Shown: positions 32,104-41,336, counted from the stretch's first letter. The stretch: 64,000 nucleotides of DNA from Angustibacter sp. Root456 (GCF_001426435.1 NZ_LMER01000020.1:388240-452239), one strand, 5' to 3'. Made by a program: numbers and translations. Notes: generated from the sequence alone by a model not told the origin.

Positions 32104-33241
32104 GGCTGACCTCGCCCGCCATGACGTCGACCCGAGCCCCCTGCAGCGCCTCGGGGACGTCGTCCGGCACGGCCGCGGTCACCAGCACCTGCTCGGCGTC
32201 GACGATGAGCTCCGCCAGGCGGTCACGGCGCCCGGAGTCGAGCTCGGCGAAGACGTCGTCGAGGATCAGCACCGGGTCGCCGCCGCCCTCGTGGCGCAGC
32301 AGCTCGTACGACGCGAGCCGCAGCGCGAGCGCGTACGACCACGACTCGCCGTGGCTGGCGTAGCCCTTGGCCGGCAGGGCCCCGAGCGCGAGCTGCAGGT
32401 CGTCGCGGTGGGGCCCCACCAGGCACACGCCCCGCTCGAGCTCAGTGGCGCGCATCCGGCTCGTCGCCTCGAGCAGCCGCGCCTGCAACAGCTCGCGGCC
32501 CCACCCGGGAGCGTCGACGACCTCAGCGAGCAGCTCGTCACCGAGGCTCGACCGGTAGGTGAAGGTGGCCTCGCCCTGACCGCGCGACACCTGCTCGTAC
32601 GCCCGCCGCACCGGGTCGGCCAGCTCGCCCACCAGGCGCAGCCGGCCGGCGAGCAGCTCAGCACCGGCCGTGGCCAGGTGCTGGTCCCACACGTCGAGCG
32701 TGCGCACGTCGCCCTGGCCCCGCCGGATCGCCGACCCCGCCGACTTCAGCAGGGCGCTGCGCTGACGGACGACGCGCTCGTAGTCCTGTCGCACGCCGGC
32801 GTAGCGCGGTGCCCGGGCGACGAGCAGGTCGTCGAGGAACCGTCGTCGCTCACCGGGGTCGCCCTTGACCAGCGCGAGGTCCTCCGGCGCGAACAGCACG
32901 GTGCGCAACAGGCCGAGCACCTCTCGCGCGCGCGGCACCGGAGACCGGTTGATGCGCGCGCGGTTCGCCTTGCCCGGGGTGATCTCGATCTCGACCAGCG
33001 TCGGGCGCTCGTCGCGCACGACGGAGGCTCGCACGATGGCCCGCGGTGCACCGGCACGCACGAGGGGAGCGTCCTGCGCGACCCGGTGGCTGCCGAGCGT
33101 GGCGACGTACCCGACGGCCTCGACCAGGTTGGTCTTGCCCTGCCCGTTGGGTCCGATGAGGGCCGTCACACCGGGGTCGAGCGCGAGCTCGGCCGCGGGG
33201 TAGCTGCGGAAGTCGGTCAGCGACAGGTGCGCGACGTGCAC
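32093..33241 (-). CDS. recF: RecF DNA repair ATPase
   Basis: 382 residues: N-terminal L-T-D-F-R-S-Y, Walker [10 protein letters not shown], an ABC-type signature region and Walker [13 protein letters not shown]. RecF loads RecA at gaps with RecO and RecR. A GTG start (V-H-V-A-H-L) is used. It is 53 bases downstream of gnd and coupled to the DUF721 gene. Confidence 0.95.
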   Translation of the reverse strand: MHVAHLSLTDFRSYPAAELALDPGVTALIGPNGQGKTNLVEAVGYVATLGSHRVAQDAPLVRAGAPRAIVRASVVRDERPTLVEIEITPGKANRARINRSPVPRAREVLGLLRTVLFAPEDLALVKGDPGERRRFLDDLLVARAPRYAGVRQDYERVVRQRSALLKSAGSAIRRGQGDVRTLDVWDQHLATAGAELLAGRLRLVGELADPVRRAYEQVSRGQGEATFTYRSSLGDELLAEVVDAPGWGRELLQARLLEATSRMRATELERGVCLVGPHRDDLQLALGALPAKGYASHGESWSYALALRLASYELLRHEGGGDPVLILDDVFAELDSGRRDRLAELIVDAEQVLVTAAVPDDVPEALQGARVDVMAGEVSRVR

Positions 33242-33294
33242 GGCGCGTTCGTCAGGGTCGGGTCGTCACTGGGCGTCAGCGGGTCATCGTGCGG

Positions 33295-34224
33295 TCAGCC
33301 GGCGTCCGACTGCGACGGCGAACCGGGGGCCGACGGGCCCTCCTCGACCGCCTTGACGGCGTGCCCGCCGAACTGGTTGCGCAGTGCCGCCACGGCCTTC
33401 ATCGCGGGGGAGTCGTCCTGGCGCGAGACGAAGCGGGCGAACAGCGCCGAGGAGATGACCGGCATGGGGACGGCGTTCTCCACACCCTCCTGCACGGTCC
33501 ACCGGCCCTCGCCGGTGTCGTCGACGTAGCCGCGGATGCGGTCGAGTTCCGGGTCGTCCTCGAGGGCGCGCACCATGAGGTCGAGCAGCCACGACCGGAC
33601 GACGGTGCCGCGGCTCCACGCCTTGAACGCACCCGGCACGTTGGTGACGAGATCCTTCTTGGCCAGCAGCTCGTAGCCCTCGGCGTACGCCTGCATCAGG
33701 CCGTACTCGATGCCGTTGTGCACCATCTTCGTGTAGTGCCCGGCGCCGACCTCTCCGGCGTGGACGAAGCCCTCCTCGCGCGGGCCCTCGGGGCGCAGCG
33801 CGTCGAAGACCGGCATAGCCCGCTCGACGTTCTCGGCGCTGCCGCCGCACATCAGGCCGTAGCCGTTGTCCTTGCCCCAGACGCCACCGGACACGCCGCA
33901 GTCGACGAAGCCGATGCCGCGCTCGTGCAGGTGCGCGGCATTCTGGGCGTCGTCGAGCCACTTGGAGTTGCCACCGTCGATGACGAGGTCGCCCTCGCGG
34001 AGCAGATCGCCCAGGTCGGCGATGGTCTGGCGGGTGATCTCACCGGACGGCACCATGACCCACACCAGGCGAGGCGCCTCGAGCGCGGCGACCATCGCCT
34101 CGAGCGACTCGACGTCGCTGACGTCGGGGTTTCGGTCGTAGCCGACGACCTCGATGCCGCCCGCGCGCAGGCGCTCGCGCATGTTGCCGCCCATCTTGCC
34201 CAGGCCGACCAGACCGATCTTCAT
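33295..34224 (-). CDS. gnd: 6-phosphogluconate dehydrogenase (decarboxylating), short form
   Basis: 309 residues: N-terminal Rossmann G-L-G-K-M-G-G-N-M, the V-D-C-G-V-S-G-G-V-W-G active-site loop, the K-M-V-H-N-G-I-E-Y-G helix with catalytic Lys, and the helical C-terminal domain. It oxidises 6-phosphogluconate to ribulose 5-phosphate and CO2. The ~300-residue form differs from the ~470-residue NADP type and is often NAD-preferring. The gnd gene between dnaN and recF is typical of Actinobacteria. The last residues (S-A-P-G-S-P-S-Q-S-D-A-G) look disordered. Confidence 0.94.
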   Translation of the reverse strand: MKIGLVGLGKMGGNMRERLRAGGIEVVGYDRNPDVSDVESLEAMVAALEAPRLVWVMVPSGEITRQTIADLGDLLREGDLVIDGGNSKWLDDAQNAAHLHERGIGFVDCGVSGGVWGKDNGYGLMCGGSAENVERAMPVFDALRPEGPREEGFVHAGEVGAGHYTKMVHNGIEYGLMQAYAEGYELLAKKDLVTNVPGAFKAWSRGTVVRSWLLDLMVRALEDDPELDRIRGYVDDTGEGRWTVQEGVENAVPMPVISSALFARFVSRQDDSPAMKAVAALRNQFGGHAVKAVEEGPSAPGSPSQSDAG

Positions 34225-34325
34225 CTGCGCTCCTTGCTGTGTTGGCGCCGTCCTCGAGGGGCGGGTCGCGTCGATACCGCGCTGAGCTGCCGCGCGTCGT
34301 TACCGCACGTCGACCTTACGAGGAG

Positions 34326-35459
34326 CTAGCCCGCGAGGCGCACCGGCATCAGCACGTACTGGAAGCTGTCGTCCGGTGCGGCGTCGGGCTCGCCCTGGCC
34401 GGTGAGCAGCGCCGGCTTCGTGGGCTGGGTGAACGCGAAACGCGCCCACTGCTGGTGCAGGGCTCCGAGCCCGTCGAGCAGGTACTGCGGGTTGAAGGCG
34501 ATCTCGAGCTCCTCGCCTTCGAGCAGGGCGTCGAGCTGCTCGCTGGCCTGGGCGTCGTCGCCCTGGCCGGCCTCGATGACCACCGCCCCGGGGGAGAAGC
34601 GCAGCCGCACCGGCGTGTTGCGCTCGGCGACCAGGGCCACGCGCTTGACCGCCTCGACCAGCGTCGCGGTCTCGATCACCGCGGTGACCTCGCTGGTCGT
34701 GGGGAAGATCGAGCTGACCTTCGGGTACTCACCGTCGAGCAGCCGCGAGGTCGTGCGCCGCGAGCCGGCCTGGAAGCCGATCAGGCCGTCGCCTTGACCG
34801 GTGCGGCCGAGCGCGAGCTCGACGCTCGCGCCGGATCCGAGGGCCCGCGCGGTGTCGGCGAGGGTGCGCGCCGGCACCAGCGCGACGGCGGAGGCGTCGG
34901 TGCCCTCGGGCGACCACTCCAGGGTGCGCATGGCCAGCCGGTACCGGTCGGTGGCCAGCAGCGTGATCTTCGAGCCGTCGATCTCGACCCGGACGCCGGT
35001 GAGGATGGGCAGCGTGTCGTCACGACCGGCCGCGGTGGTGACCTGAGCGACAGCCAGGGTGAAGACGTCACCGGCGACGGTGCCGGACGACTCCGGCATG
35101 GGCGGCAGCGCCGGGTAGTCCTCGACCGGCATGGTCAGCAGGGTGAACCGCGACGAACCACAGGTGACCGAGACCTTGGAGTCCTGGGTGACCACGTCGA
35201 CGGGCTGTGCCGGCAGGTTGCGGGAGATGTCTGCGAGCAGGCGCCCGGACACCAGCACCGTGCCGGACTCGCTGACGTCGGCCGCGACCGTGACCTGCGC
35301 GCTCACCTCGTAGTCGAACGCCGACAGCACGAGCGTGCCGTCGTCGTTGGCCTGCAGCAGGACGCCCGCGAGCACGGGCACCGGCGGTCGGGTCGGCAGA
35401 CCTCGTGCTGCCCAGGTCACCGCTTCGGCGAGGACGTCGCGCTCAACGCGGAACTTCAC
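34326..35459 (-). CDS. dnaN: DNA polymerase III sliding clamp (beta)
   Basis: 377 residues, three tandem clamp domains. It begins V-K-F-R-V-E-R-D-V-L-A-E-A-V, and the terminal P-V-R-L-A-G partner-binding pocket end is present. The ring tethers polymerase and repair enzymes to DNA. The GTG at 35459 is preferred over the ATG at 35483 because GGAGAGGAT within that extension would serve as ribosome binding site, and the family starts at K-F-R-V. The promoter lies in the oriC region upstream. Confidence 0.96.
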   Translation of the reverse strand: MKFRVERDVLAEAVTWAARGLPTRPPVPVLAGVLLQANDDGTLVLSAFDYEVSAQVTVAADVSESGTVLVSGRLLADISRNLPAQPVDVVTQDSKVSVTCGSSRFTLLTMPVEDYPALPPMPESSGTVAGDVFTLAVAQVTTAAGRDDTLPILTGVRVEIDGSKITLLATDRYRLAMRTLEWSPEGTDASAVALVPARTLADTARALGSGASVELALGRTGQGDGLIGFQAGSRRTTSRLLDGEYPKVSSIFPTTSEVTAVIETATLVEAVKRVALVAERNTPVRLRFSPGAVVIEAGQGDDAQASEQLDALLEGEELEIAFNPQYLLDGLGALHQQWARFAFTQPTKPALLTGQGEPDAAPDDSFQYVLMPVRLAG

Positions 35460-35782
35460 CGGCCACCGATCCTCTCCACGCATCGTGCGTCGACCACGTG
35501 ACGTGCTGCCACGCGTGGAGCGACCCTATCCGGCAGCAGTGACAGGGGGAACCGCGAGGGCCCGTCAGTGCCCTGGTGGCGCGCTCGTCCCCAGATCGGC
35601 CCGTCCCAGCTGTTCGTGGGGATTCTTCGTCCTAGAGATATCTCATCATCGTCTTAGCACGTGTGGATGCTGTGGATCAGGGCCCGTTCGTGCAGTTCAG
35701 CGCGGCATTTGGGCTGTTGACGAGCTGTGGAGGGCGCGGTCGTCGACCGGGGACGCGATGTGCACGCAGCGACGCCGTCCGC

Positions 35783-35876
35783 AGGCCGTCCACCGATATC
35801 CACAGGCCGTCCACGGTGCGTCCACGGGGTCATCCACGGAGTCATCCATGTCATCCCCGGGTCATCCACGTCATCC
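35783..35876. repeat. short direct repeats in oriC
   Basis: AGGCCGTCCAC occurs at 35783-35793 and 35804-35814, exactly 21 bases apart. GTCATCC then occurs five times, starting at 35829, 35841, 35850, 35861 and 35870 (steps of 12, 9, 11 and 9). The units resemble the ATCCAC core of DnaA boxes and could be low-affinity DnaA sites. Confidence 0.75.
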
Positions 35877-35952
35877 GCGGGCCTTCCCCGGCGATCCGCA
35901 GCCCTCTGCGCGCCGGCCGGGTGACGAGTTCACAATCTGTGAAGGAACAGCG

Positions 35953-35968
35953 TGTGAACGGGGTCACA
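35953..35968. promoter_or_regulatory. CRP/GlxR-type palindrome in oriC
   Basis: TGTGA-ACGGGG-TCACA is a perfect match to the TGTGA-N6-TCACA consensus of CRP-family regulators. A second dyad, TTCACA-ATC-TGTGAA (35929-35943), sits 9 bases away. Both are inside the dnaA-dnaN gap, so a CRP-like regulator could affect dnaN transcription or origin activity. Confidence 0.5.
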
Positions 35969-36086
35969 AGGCATCCACAGATCCACAGGGTTTCCCACAA
36001 TGTGTGGAGAAACGGCCTGTGGATGACGTGTGGATCCACTGCGGCTGCCCGGTGGGGAACTACAGAACGTGATGTAGCCGACGCGG

Positions 36087-37586
36087 TCAGCGACTCTGCT
36101 GCTTGATCCGGTTCGTGAGCTCGGTGACCTGGTTGTAGATGCTGCGACGCTCGGCCATGAGCTGGCGGATCTTGCGCTCAGCGTGCATGACCGTGGTGTG
36201 GTCGCGGTTGCCGAACTGCTGACCGATCTTCGGCAGCGACAGGTCGGTGAGCTCGCGGCACAGGTACATCGCGATCTGGCGGGCGTTGACGAGCACGCGC
36301 GAACGCGACGAACCCTGCAGGTCGTCGATCGTGAGGCCGAAGTAGCTCGCCGTCTGCCCGATGATGACCGCCGAGGTGATCTCGGGGCTGCCGTCGCTGG
36401 GGATGAGGTCCTTGAGCACGATCTCGGCCAGGGCCAGGTCGACCGGCTGCCGGTTGAGGCTGGCGAAGGCGGTGACCCGGATGAGCGCGCCCTCGAGCTC
36501 GCGGATGTTCGTGGAGATCCGGCTGGCGATGTACTCCATCACCTCGTCGGGTGCGGTCATCCGCTCGAGGATCGCCTTCTTGCGCAGGATGGCGATGCGG
36601 GTCTCGAGGTCCGGCGGCTGCACGTCGGTGATCAGGCCCCACTCGAACCGGCTGCGCATCCGCTCCTCGAAGCCCGACAGCTGCTTGGGCGGCAGATCCG
36701 AGGTGATCACGACCTGCTTGTTCGCGTTGTGCAGCGTGTTGAAGGTGTGGAAGAACTCCTCCTGCGTCTGCACCTTGCCCTGCAGGAACTGGATGTCGTC
36801 GATCAGCAGGATGTCGACGTCGCGGTGCCGGCGCTGGAACGCCTGGGCCTTGTCGTCGCGGATCGAGTTGATGAAGTCGTTGGTGAACTCCTCGGAGTTC
36901 ACGTACCGCACGCGCACGCCGGGGTAGAGGTTGCGGGCGTAGTGCCCGATCGCGTGCAGCAGGTGCGTCTTGCCCAGACCGGACTCGCCGTAGACGAACA
37001 GCGGGTTGTAGGCCTTGGCCGGCGCCTCGGCCACGGCCACCGCGGCGGCGTGGGCGAAGCGGTTGCTCGAGCCGATGACGAAGCTGTCGAAGACGTACTT
37101 GGGGTTCAGGTGCGAGGCCGCTGCCTCGTCGGCGGCCGCACCGGACGTCGCCAGGGCCGGCCGCGGCGCCACGGGCTCGTCGAGGTCGAAGTCGTCGTCG
37201 ACGGTGGCGTACCCGTTGCCGAGCGCCTCGGGCCCGGGCAACGCGTCGGCGTCGGTGCTCGCCGGGGAGTGGGTGCTGTCGCTGCCGTGCTCGACGGTGA
37301 TCTCGCCCACCTGGTCGGCCGCGAGTGAGGGGTCGACGGTGACGGCGAGCAGCACCTCGCGCTCGAGCTGCGCGCCCAGCGCGTCAACCACCTGCGCACG
37401 CAGTCGCTGCTCGAGGACGTCCTTCGTGTACTCGTTCGGGACCGCGACCAGTGCGGTGGTGTCGATGAGACCCACCAGCTTGGCCAAGCGCAGGAAGGCA
37501 CGCTGCTGGGCGTTGAGGCCGGCGTCACCGAGCGCGGCGACCGTGCCCTGCCAGACGCGGGCCAGGTCGGGTTCGGAGACCTGCAC
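36087..37586 (-). CDS. dnaA: chromosomal replication initiator DnaA
   Basis: 499 residues: domain I at about 1-85 (A-R-V-W-Q-G-T-V), an acidic linker domain II at about 86-160, AAA+ domain III from about 161 with G200-E-S-G-L-G-K-T207 Walker A and L-L-I-D-D-I-Q-F Walker B, and DNA-binding domain IV ending with the signature [11 protein letters not shown]. The GTG at 37586 is preferred (V-Q-V-S-E-P-D-L). The open frame continues far upstream but only as a shadow of rnpA/rpmH. DnaA boxes on both sides of the gene suggest autoregulation. Confidence 0.97.
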   Translation of the reverse strand: MQVSEPDLARVWQGTVAALGDAGLNAQQRAFLRLAKLVGLIDTTALVAVPNEYTKDVLEQRLRAQVVDALGAQLEREVLLAVTVDPSLAADQVGEITVEHGSDSTHSPASTDADALPGPEALGNGYATVDDDFDLDEPVAPRPALATSGAAADEAAASHLNPKYVFDSFVIGSSNRFAHAAAVAVAEAPAKAYNPLFVYGESGLGKTHLLHAIGHYARNLYPGVRVRYVNSEEFTNDFINSIRDDKAQAFQRRHRDVDILLIDDIQFLQGKVQTQEEFFHTFNTLHNANKQVVITSDLPPKQLSGFEERMRSRFEWGLITDVQPPDLETRIAILRKKAILERMTAPDEVMEYIASRISTNIRELEGALIRVTAFASLNRQPVDLALAEIVLKDLIPSDGSPEITSAVIIGQTASYFGLTIDDLQGSSRSRVLVNARQIAMYLCRELTDLSLPKIGQQFGNRDHTTVMHAERKIRQLMAERRSIYNQVTELTNRIKQQSR

Positions 37587-38024
37587 CTGAGCAGCCCCTC
37601 TCGTCCTCGGCCGACGGCTGCCGGGTGCCGCCGCGGCGACCCACTCTACGCAGGTGGTCCACACGTTCATCCACAGCCTGTGGACGCCGGTGGAGACAGT
37701 GGTCTCCGGACGCCGCGACGAGACGCTACACGAGGTGAGGCCGACGGGGGGAGACTTCGGCGTGTCGGATCCGAGCCGTGCCTCGCCGCTCTGCAACAAT
37801 GCTCGGTTGGTCGTTCGACGAGGCTGGTCGCTCCGGTCGCGCCTCGCGGTTTGACCCCCAGCCGAAGCGGGCCGTACCGTGGTGCGGTCCCCCTCGTGGC
37901 GGCCGCTGTCGCATGCCCGCGCTCGACCCGTTCGGCCTCGTGCCGAACGCTCCGCGTGCTGGTGTCCGATGGTGGCCGACGCCCACGCTTCCCGGGGGGA
38001 GCACCGCAAGCCGTAGGAGATGCC
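37587..38024. promoter_or_regulatory. dnaA-rpmH divergent regulatory region
   Basis: 438 bases without a gene. DnaA-box-like sites TGGTCCACA (37655-37663) and TCATCCACA (37667-37675) lie 70-90 bases before dnaA, with the same 17-mer inverted repeat that occurs upstream of gyrB (37669-37685). For rpmH, TTGACC (37851-37856) and TACCGT (37875-37880), 18 bases apart, form a plausible promoter. Confidence 0.6.
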
Positions 38025-38162
38025 GTGAGCAAGCGTACGTTCCAGCCGAACAACCGTCGTCGTGCCAAGACGCACGGCTTCCGCCTGCGGATGCGGACCC
38101 GCGCCGGCCGCGCCATCTTGGCCGCTCGCCGCCGCAAGGGCCGCGAGTCCCTCTCCGCCTGA
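38025..38162 (+). CDS. rpmH: 50S ribosomal protein L34
   Basis: 45 residues, highly basic, with the L34 pattern [20 protein letters not shown] and [13 protein letters not shown] start with TAGGAGA 6-7 bases upstream. First gene of the rpmH-rnpA-yidD-yidC-jag-rsmG run. Confidence 0.97.
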   Translation: MSKRTFQPNNRRRAKTHGFRLRMRTRAGRAILAARRRKGRESLSA

Positions 38163-38172
38163 GGTTGCGGGC

Positions 38173-38598
38173 GTGCTGCCCGCCCCGCACCGCATGCGCC
38201 GTCGCGACGAGTTCGCGCTGACGGTGCGCCGCGGAACTCGGGCCGGGAGCCGGCACGTCGTCGCGCACCTGCTCGTGGCGGCAGTGGATGCCGAGAAGCC
38301 ACAGGCGCAGAGGTCACCGGCCGAGAGGCGGAGTGCACGCATGGGTCCAGACCCCGTTGACGCGCGGGTGGGGTTCGTCGTGTCCAAGGCCGTCGGGGGT
38401 GCCGTTGTGCGCACCCGCGTCAAGCGCCGGCTGAGGGCGGTGCTCGCCGACCGCCTGGGGTTGCTCCCCGCCGGCAGCCTGCTCGTCGTCCGCGCGAACC
38501 CCGCGGCCGCCGAGGCCACCTCCGCTGAGCTGGCTCGCTCGGTCGACCGCGTCCTCGAGCGTGTGCTGGGTGCGTCGCCCGCGGTGGCCCCGCGATGA
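38173..38598 (+). CDS. rnpA: ribonuclease P protein component
   Basis: 141 residues: N-terminal R-M-R-R-R-D-E-F, the central [15 protein letters not shown] helix and K-R-R-L-R. The usual R-N-R motif reads R-T-R here. An insertion of about 25 charged residues (around 42-64) separates the first strands. The protein assists the RNase P RNA in 5' processing of tRNA. GTG start 10 bases after rpmH. Confidence 0.93.
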   Translation: MLPAPHRMRRRDEFALTVRRGTRAGSRHVVAHLLVAAVDAEKPQAQRSPAERRSARMGPDPVDARVGFVVSKAVGGAVVRTRVKRRLRAVLADRLGLLPAGSLLVVRANPAAAEATSAELARSVDRVLERVLGASPAVAPR

Positions 38599-38939
38599 GC
38601 ACCGAAGTTCGCGACGGCGAGACCGAGCGTCCCGGGCCGGTGGCGTCGGTGCTCGCGCTGCTCGTGCGCGGGTACCAGCTGATCATCTCGCCGTGGATCT
38701 CACCACGGTGCAGGTTCTACCCGTCCTGCTCCGCGTACGCCGTCACGGCCCTGCGCCGCCACGGCGCACTCAAGGGGTCGTGGCTCGCCGTGCGCCGACT
38801 CGGTCGGTGCCATCCCTGGAACCCGGGCGGGGTCGACCACGTTCCCCCGAAGGCGCCGAAGCGCGTCCACTCCCACGTTCCGTCCAGCGCGCCTGCGCCG
38901 GGCGACCACTCCGCCGACGGTCCCGCGACCGCCGCCTGA
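38595..38939 (+). CDS. yidD: YidD membrane protein insertion factor
   Basis: 114 residues: the YidD core [20 protein letters not shown] and [19 protein letters not shown] is complete, with the three conserved Cys. The C-terminal 30 residues are Pro/His/Ala-rich. It works near YidC. The ATG overlaps the rnpA stop (ATGA). Confidence 0.95.
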   Translation: MSTEVRDGETERPGPVASVLALLVRGYQLIISPWISPRCRFYPSCSAYAVTALRRHGALKGSWLAVRRLGRCHPWNPGGVDHVPPKAPKRVHSHVPSSAPAPGDHSADGPATAA

Positions 38940-38960
38940 CGCCAGCAAGGACCTCACCGC

Positions 38961-39914
38961 ATGGGCAAGATCCTGTACCCGCTCGAGTACGCCGTGGCGT
39001 GGATCATGGTGGGCTTCCACCGGATCCTGTCGGCTATCGGGCTGCCCGAGGCGTCGGGCGTCACCTGGGCGCTGTCGATCGTCGGACTCGTGATCGTCAT
39101 CCGGATCATCCTGATCCCGCTGTTCGTGAAGCAGATCAAGGCCTCACGCGGCATGCAGCTGATCCAGCCCGAGATCCAGAAGATCCAGAAGAAGTACAAG
39201 GGCAAGACCGATCCTGAGTCCCGCCAGGCGATGACCCAGGAGACGATGGCCCTCTACAAGGAGTCGGGCACCAACCCCCTTGCGTCCTGCCTGCCGATCA
39301 TCCTGCAGGCGCCGATCTTCTTCGCGCTGTTCCGCGTCCTCAACCAGTACGTCCGCAACTCCCAGCCGATCGGCCCGCTGACTCGCCAGCTCGCCGAGCA
39401 GGCCGACAACTCCTCGCTCTTCGGGGCGACGCTGTCGTCGACGTTCATGCACTCGACGAACATCAACACCAAGATCATCACGGTGGTGCTCATCATCCTG
39501 ATGTCGGCCACCACCTTCACCACGCAGCGCCAGCTGATGATGAAGAACATGCCGGCGGCGGCGCTCGACAACCCGTTCGCCAAGCAGCAGAAGCTGCTGT
39601 TGTACGTGCTGCCCCTGGTCTTCGCGATCTCGGGGGTGAACTTCCCGATCGGTGTCTTGCTGTACTGGCTCACCACGAACGCGTGGTCGATGGGTCAGCA
39701 GTTCTACGTGATCCGCCGCATGCCCGCCCCCGGCTCGCCCGCGGAGAAGGCGATGCTCGAGCGCAAGCGCAAGCACGGGAAGGTGCCGGCCGTCGAGGCG
39801 GCAACCGAGGGTGGCACGGCCGTCGAGCCTGAGCAGTCGGCCGGACAGCGCCAGCAGCCCAAGCGCGCGCCGCGCGGCAAGCGCACCCCCAAGAGCCCGA
39901 ACGCCGGCAGCTGA
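38961..39914 (+). CDS. yidC: YidC membrane protein insertase
   Basis: 317 residues with five hydrophobic helices and the Oxa1/YidC core. The hydrophilic-groove Arg48 is in V-I-V-I-R-I-I-L-I-P-L-F, and P-I-F-F-A-L-F and L-Y-W-L-T-T-N-A-W are also present. A basic C-terminal tail (K-R-A-P-R-G-K-R-T-P-K) probably contacts ribosomes. No signal peptide or large periplasmic domain, as expected in Gram-positives. It inserts membrane proteins with or without Sec. Confidence 0.95.
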   Translation: MGKILYPLEYAVAWIMVGFHRILSAIGLPEASGVTWALSIVGLVIVIRIILIPLFVKQIKASRGMQLIQPEIQKIQKKYKGKTDPESRQAMTQETMALYKESGTNPLASCLPIILQAPIFFALFRVLNQYVRNSQPIGPLTRQLAEQADNSSLFGATLSSTFMHSTNINTKIITVVLIILMSATTFTTQRQLMMKNMPAAALDNPFAKQQKLLLYVLPLVFAISGVNFPIGVLLYWLTTNAWSMGQQFYVIRRMPAPGSPAEKAMLERKRKHGKVPAVEAATEGGTAVEPEQSAGQRQQPKRAPRGKRTPKSPNAGS

Positions 39915-39990
39915 CCCCAGCGCCGCCCGCCGTTCCCTTTCCTGCCGCACTCACGCGGCCCGGTCCCGGACCGTTCCCAGAGGAGTACCC

Positions 39991-40578
39991 ATGAGCGAGA
40001 CGACGCACGACACCGAGACGACGCACGGCACCGAGACGACGCACGACACCGAGACGACGCAGGCGCCTGTTTCACGTGAAACGTCGGCCGCTATGACGAC
40101 GGAGGAGCTGGCTGAGCGCCTGGAGCGTGAGGGTGACGTCGCCGCCGACTACCTCGAGAAGCTCCTGGATGTCGCCGACCTCGACGGCGACATCGAGGTG
40201 GACATCGACGGCGACCGCGCTTCGGTGGCGATCGTGGACTCCGACGAGGGCCGCGTGCCTCGGCGGCTGGTTGGGCGGGACGGCGAGGTGCTGGAGTCTC
40301 TGCAGGAGCTGACCCGGCTCGCGGTGCTGGCGCAGACCGGTCAGCGCAGCCGGCTCATGCTCGACGTGGCCGGCCATCGAGCCGCCCGCCGCGCATCGCT
40401 CGTGGCCCAGGCTCAGGAGGCTGTCGCTCGGGTTCGCGACACGGGCGAGCGACTGGCTCTCGACCCGATGTCGCCGTTCGAGCGCAAGGTCGTTCACGAC
40501 GCCGTGGCGCTGGAAGGCCTGTCCACCGAGTCCGAGGGCGTCGAGCCCCGCCGGTACGTCGTCGTCCTCCCGGGTTGA
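39991..40578 (+). CDS. jag: Jag/KhpB: KH and R3H domain RNA-binding protein
   Basis: 195 residues. A low-complexity N-terminus of T-H-D-T-E-T repeats (about 5-24) carries a parS site in its coding DNA. A KH-like domain at about 40-125 (R-L-V-G-R-D-G-E-V-L-E-S-L-Q) and an R3H domain at about 128-190 (M-S-P-F-E-R-K-V-V-H) follow. KhpB binds RNA and, in other Gram-positives, affects elongation and division. AGAGGAG precedes the ATG at 39991. Confidence 0.93.
   Translation: MSETTHDTETTHGTETTHDTETTQAPVSRETSAAMTTEELAERLEREGDVAADYLEKLLDVADLDGDIEVDIDGDRASVAIVDSDEGRVPRRLVGRDGEVLESLQELTRLAVLAQTGQRSRLMLDVAGHRAARRASLVAQAQEAVARVRDTGERLALDPMSPFERKVVHDAVALEGLSTESEGVEPRRYVVVLPG
39998..40063 (+). repeat. 18-bp tandem repeat in jag
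   Basis: About three and a half copies of an 18-base unit related to GACGACGCACGACACCGA encode the peptide repeat T-H-D-T-E-T / T-H-G-T-E-T / T-H-D-T-E-T. The repeat ends immediately before the parS site. Being in frame, copy-number changes would keep jag intact. Confidence 0.85.
40068..40083. other. parS: parS site 1 (perfect core, within jag)
   Basis: TGTTTCACGTGAAACG: the 14-base core GTTTCACGTGAAAC is perfect; only the last base differs from the usual 16-mer. It encodes V-S-R-E-T of Jag. Confidence 0.95.
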
Positions 40579-41336
40579 TCCCCGCGTTTCACGTGGAACA
40601 CCCCGACGGCCGACCCCCCGCATCGCCTACGCCCCCGCCACCGGAGGCGGCGCGTGCGGTCTTCGCAGACCGCTTGGCCCTCGCCTCGCGGTATGCCGAT
40701 CACCTGGCGGACACCGGCGTCAGTCACGGGCTGATCGGGCCGCGCGAGGTGCCTCGGCTCTGGGAGCGGCACCTGCTGAACTGCGCGCTCCTGAGCGACC
40801 TGCTGCCTCCGGGCGCCTCGGTGATCGACGTCGGTGCAGGCGCCGGCTTACCGGGCATCCCGCTGGCGGTCCGCCGTCCGGATCTGGTGGTGACCCTCGT
40901 CGAGCCACTGCTCCGGCGGGCGACCTGGCTGCAGACTGTCCTCGCCGACCTCGCGCTCGAGCACGTGCAGCTGCGCCGGGCGCGAGCCGAGGACCTGGCG
41001 GGTGAGCTGACCGCAGCGTTCGTCACCGCGCGGGCTGTGGCTCCGCTCGACCGACTCGTGCGGTGGGGCGCTCCCTTGCTGGTGCCCGGCGGCGAGATGC
41101 TGGCGATCAAGGGGCGCAGCGCGCCCGCTGAGCTGGACGCCCATGCGGCGCTGTTACGGCGGTGGGGGATCACGGGGGAGGTGGTCGAGATCGGTACGGG
41201 GCTGGTGGACGACCCCACGATCGTGGTTCGTCTGACGGTGCCGGATCCCGCCGCGGTGCTGGGGCGGCCCGGGCGAGCCGGTCGTGCCAGCTCCCGAGCG
41301 CGTCGCGGTCCGGGGCGTCGGCCGGGTGCCGGATGA
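40575..41336 (+). CDS. rsmG: 16S rRNA (guanine527-N7)-methyltransferase RsmG
   Basis: 253 residues. SAM-binding core V-I-D-V-G-A-G-A-G-L-P-G-I-P, preceded by the W-E-R-H-L-L-N-C helix; M-L-A-I-K-G-R later. It methylates G527 of 16S rRNA; loss gives low-level streptomycin resistance. The TTG at 40575 (TTGA overlap with jag) or the GTG at 40593 can start it. The C-terminal Arg/Gly/Ala tail is non-conserved. A degenerate parS lies at its beginning. Confidence 0.93.
   Translation: MIPAFHVEHPDGRPPASPTPPPPEAARAVFADRLALASRYADHLADTGVSHGLIGPREVPRLWERHLLNCALLSDLLPPGASVIDVGAGAGLPGIPLAVRRPDLVVTLVEPLLRRATWLQTVLADLALEHVQLRRARAEDLAGELTAAFVTARAVAPLDRLVRWGAPLLVPGGEMLAIKGRSAPAELDAHAALLRRWGITGEVVEIGTGLVDDPTIVVRLTVPDPAAVLGRPGRAGRASSRARRGPGRRPGAG
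40586..40599. other. parS: parS-like site 2 (one mismatch, start of rsmG)
   Basis: GTTTCACGTGGAAC differs from the parS core in one position. It encodes F-H-V-E at the start of RsmG, or lies in the leader if the GTG at 40593 is used. Confidence 0.75.

Larger units (their letters stand above)
35460..36086. other. oriC: chromosomal replication origin region (oriC)
   Basis: 627 bases between dnaA and dnaN, the actinobacterial origin location. DnaA-box-like nonamers with one mismatch to TTATCCACA/TTGTCCACA lie at 35671-35679, 35796-35804, 36003-36011 and 36018-36026; weaker ones at 35662-35670, 35971-35979, 35979-35987 and 36029-36037. A relatively AT-rich patch (35621-35657) with the palindrome GAGATATCTC (35635-35644) next to dnaN may be the unwinding element or part of the dnaN promoter. 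Five GTCATCC repeats lie at 35829-35876. No gene is present. Confidence 0.9.

Noticed and set aside
35783-35876. A CRISPR array in the oriC repeats
   Set aside because: Units are only 7-11 bases, with spacers of a few bases and no cas genes.
35654-36106. Small open frames within the dnaA-dnaN gap
   Set aside because: Their sequences are His/Ser/Pro-rich translations of the DnaA-box repeats and have no ribosome binding sites; the region is oriC.
37587-38519. Extension of the dnaA frame upstream across rpmH and rnpA
   Set aside because: It lies antisense to rpmH and rnpA and has no protein family character; the GTG at 37586 matches the DnaA N-terminus.
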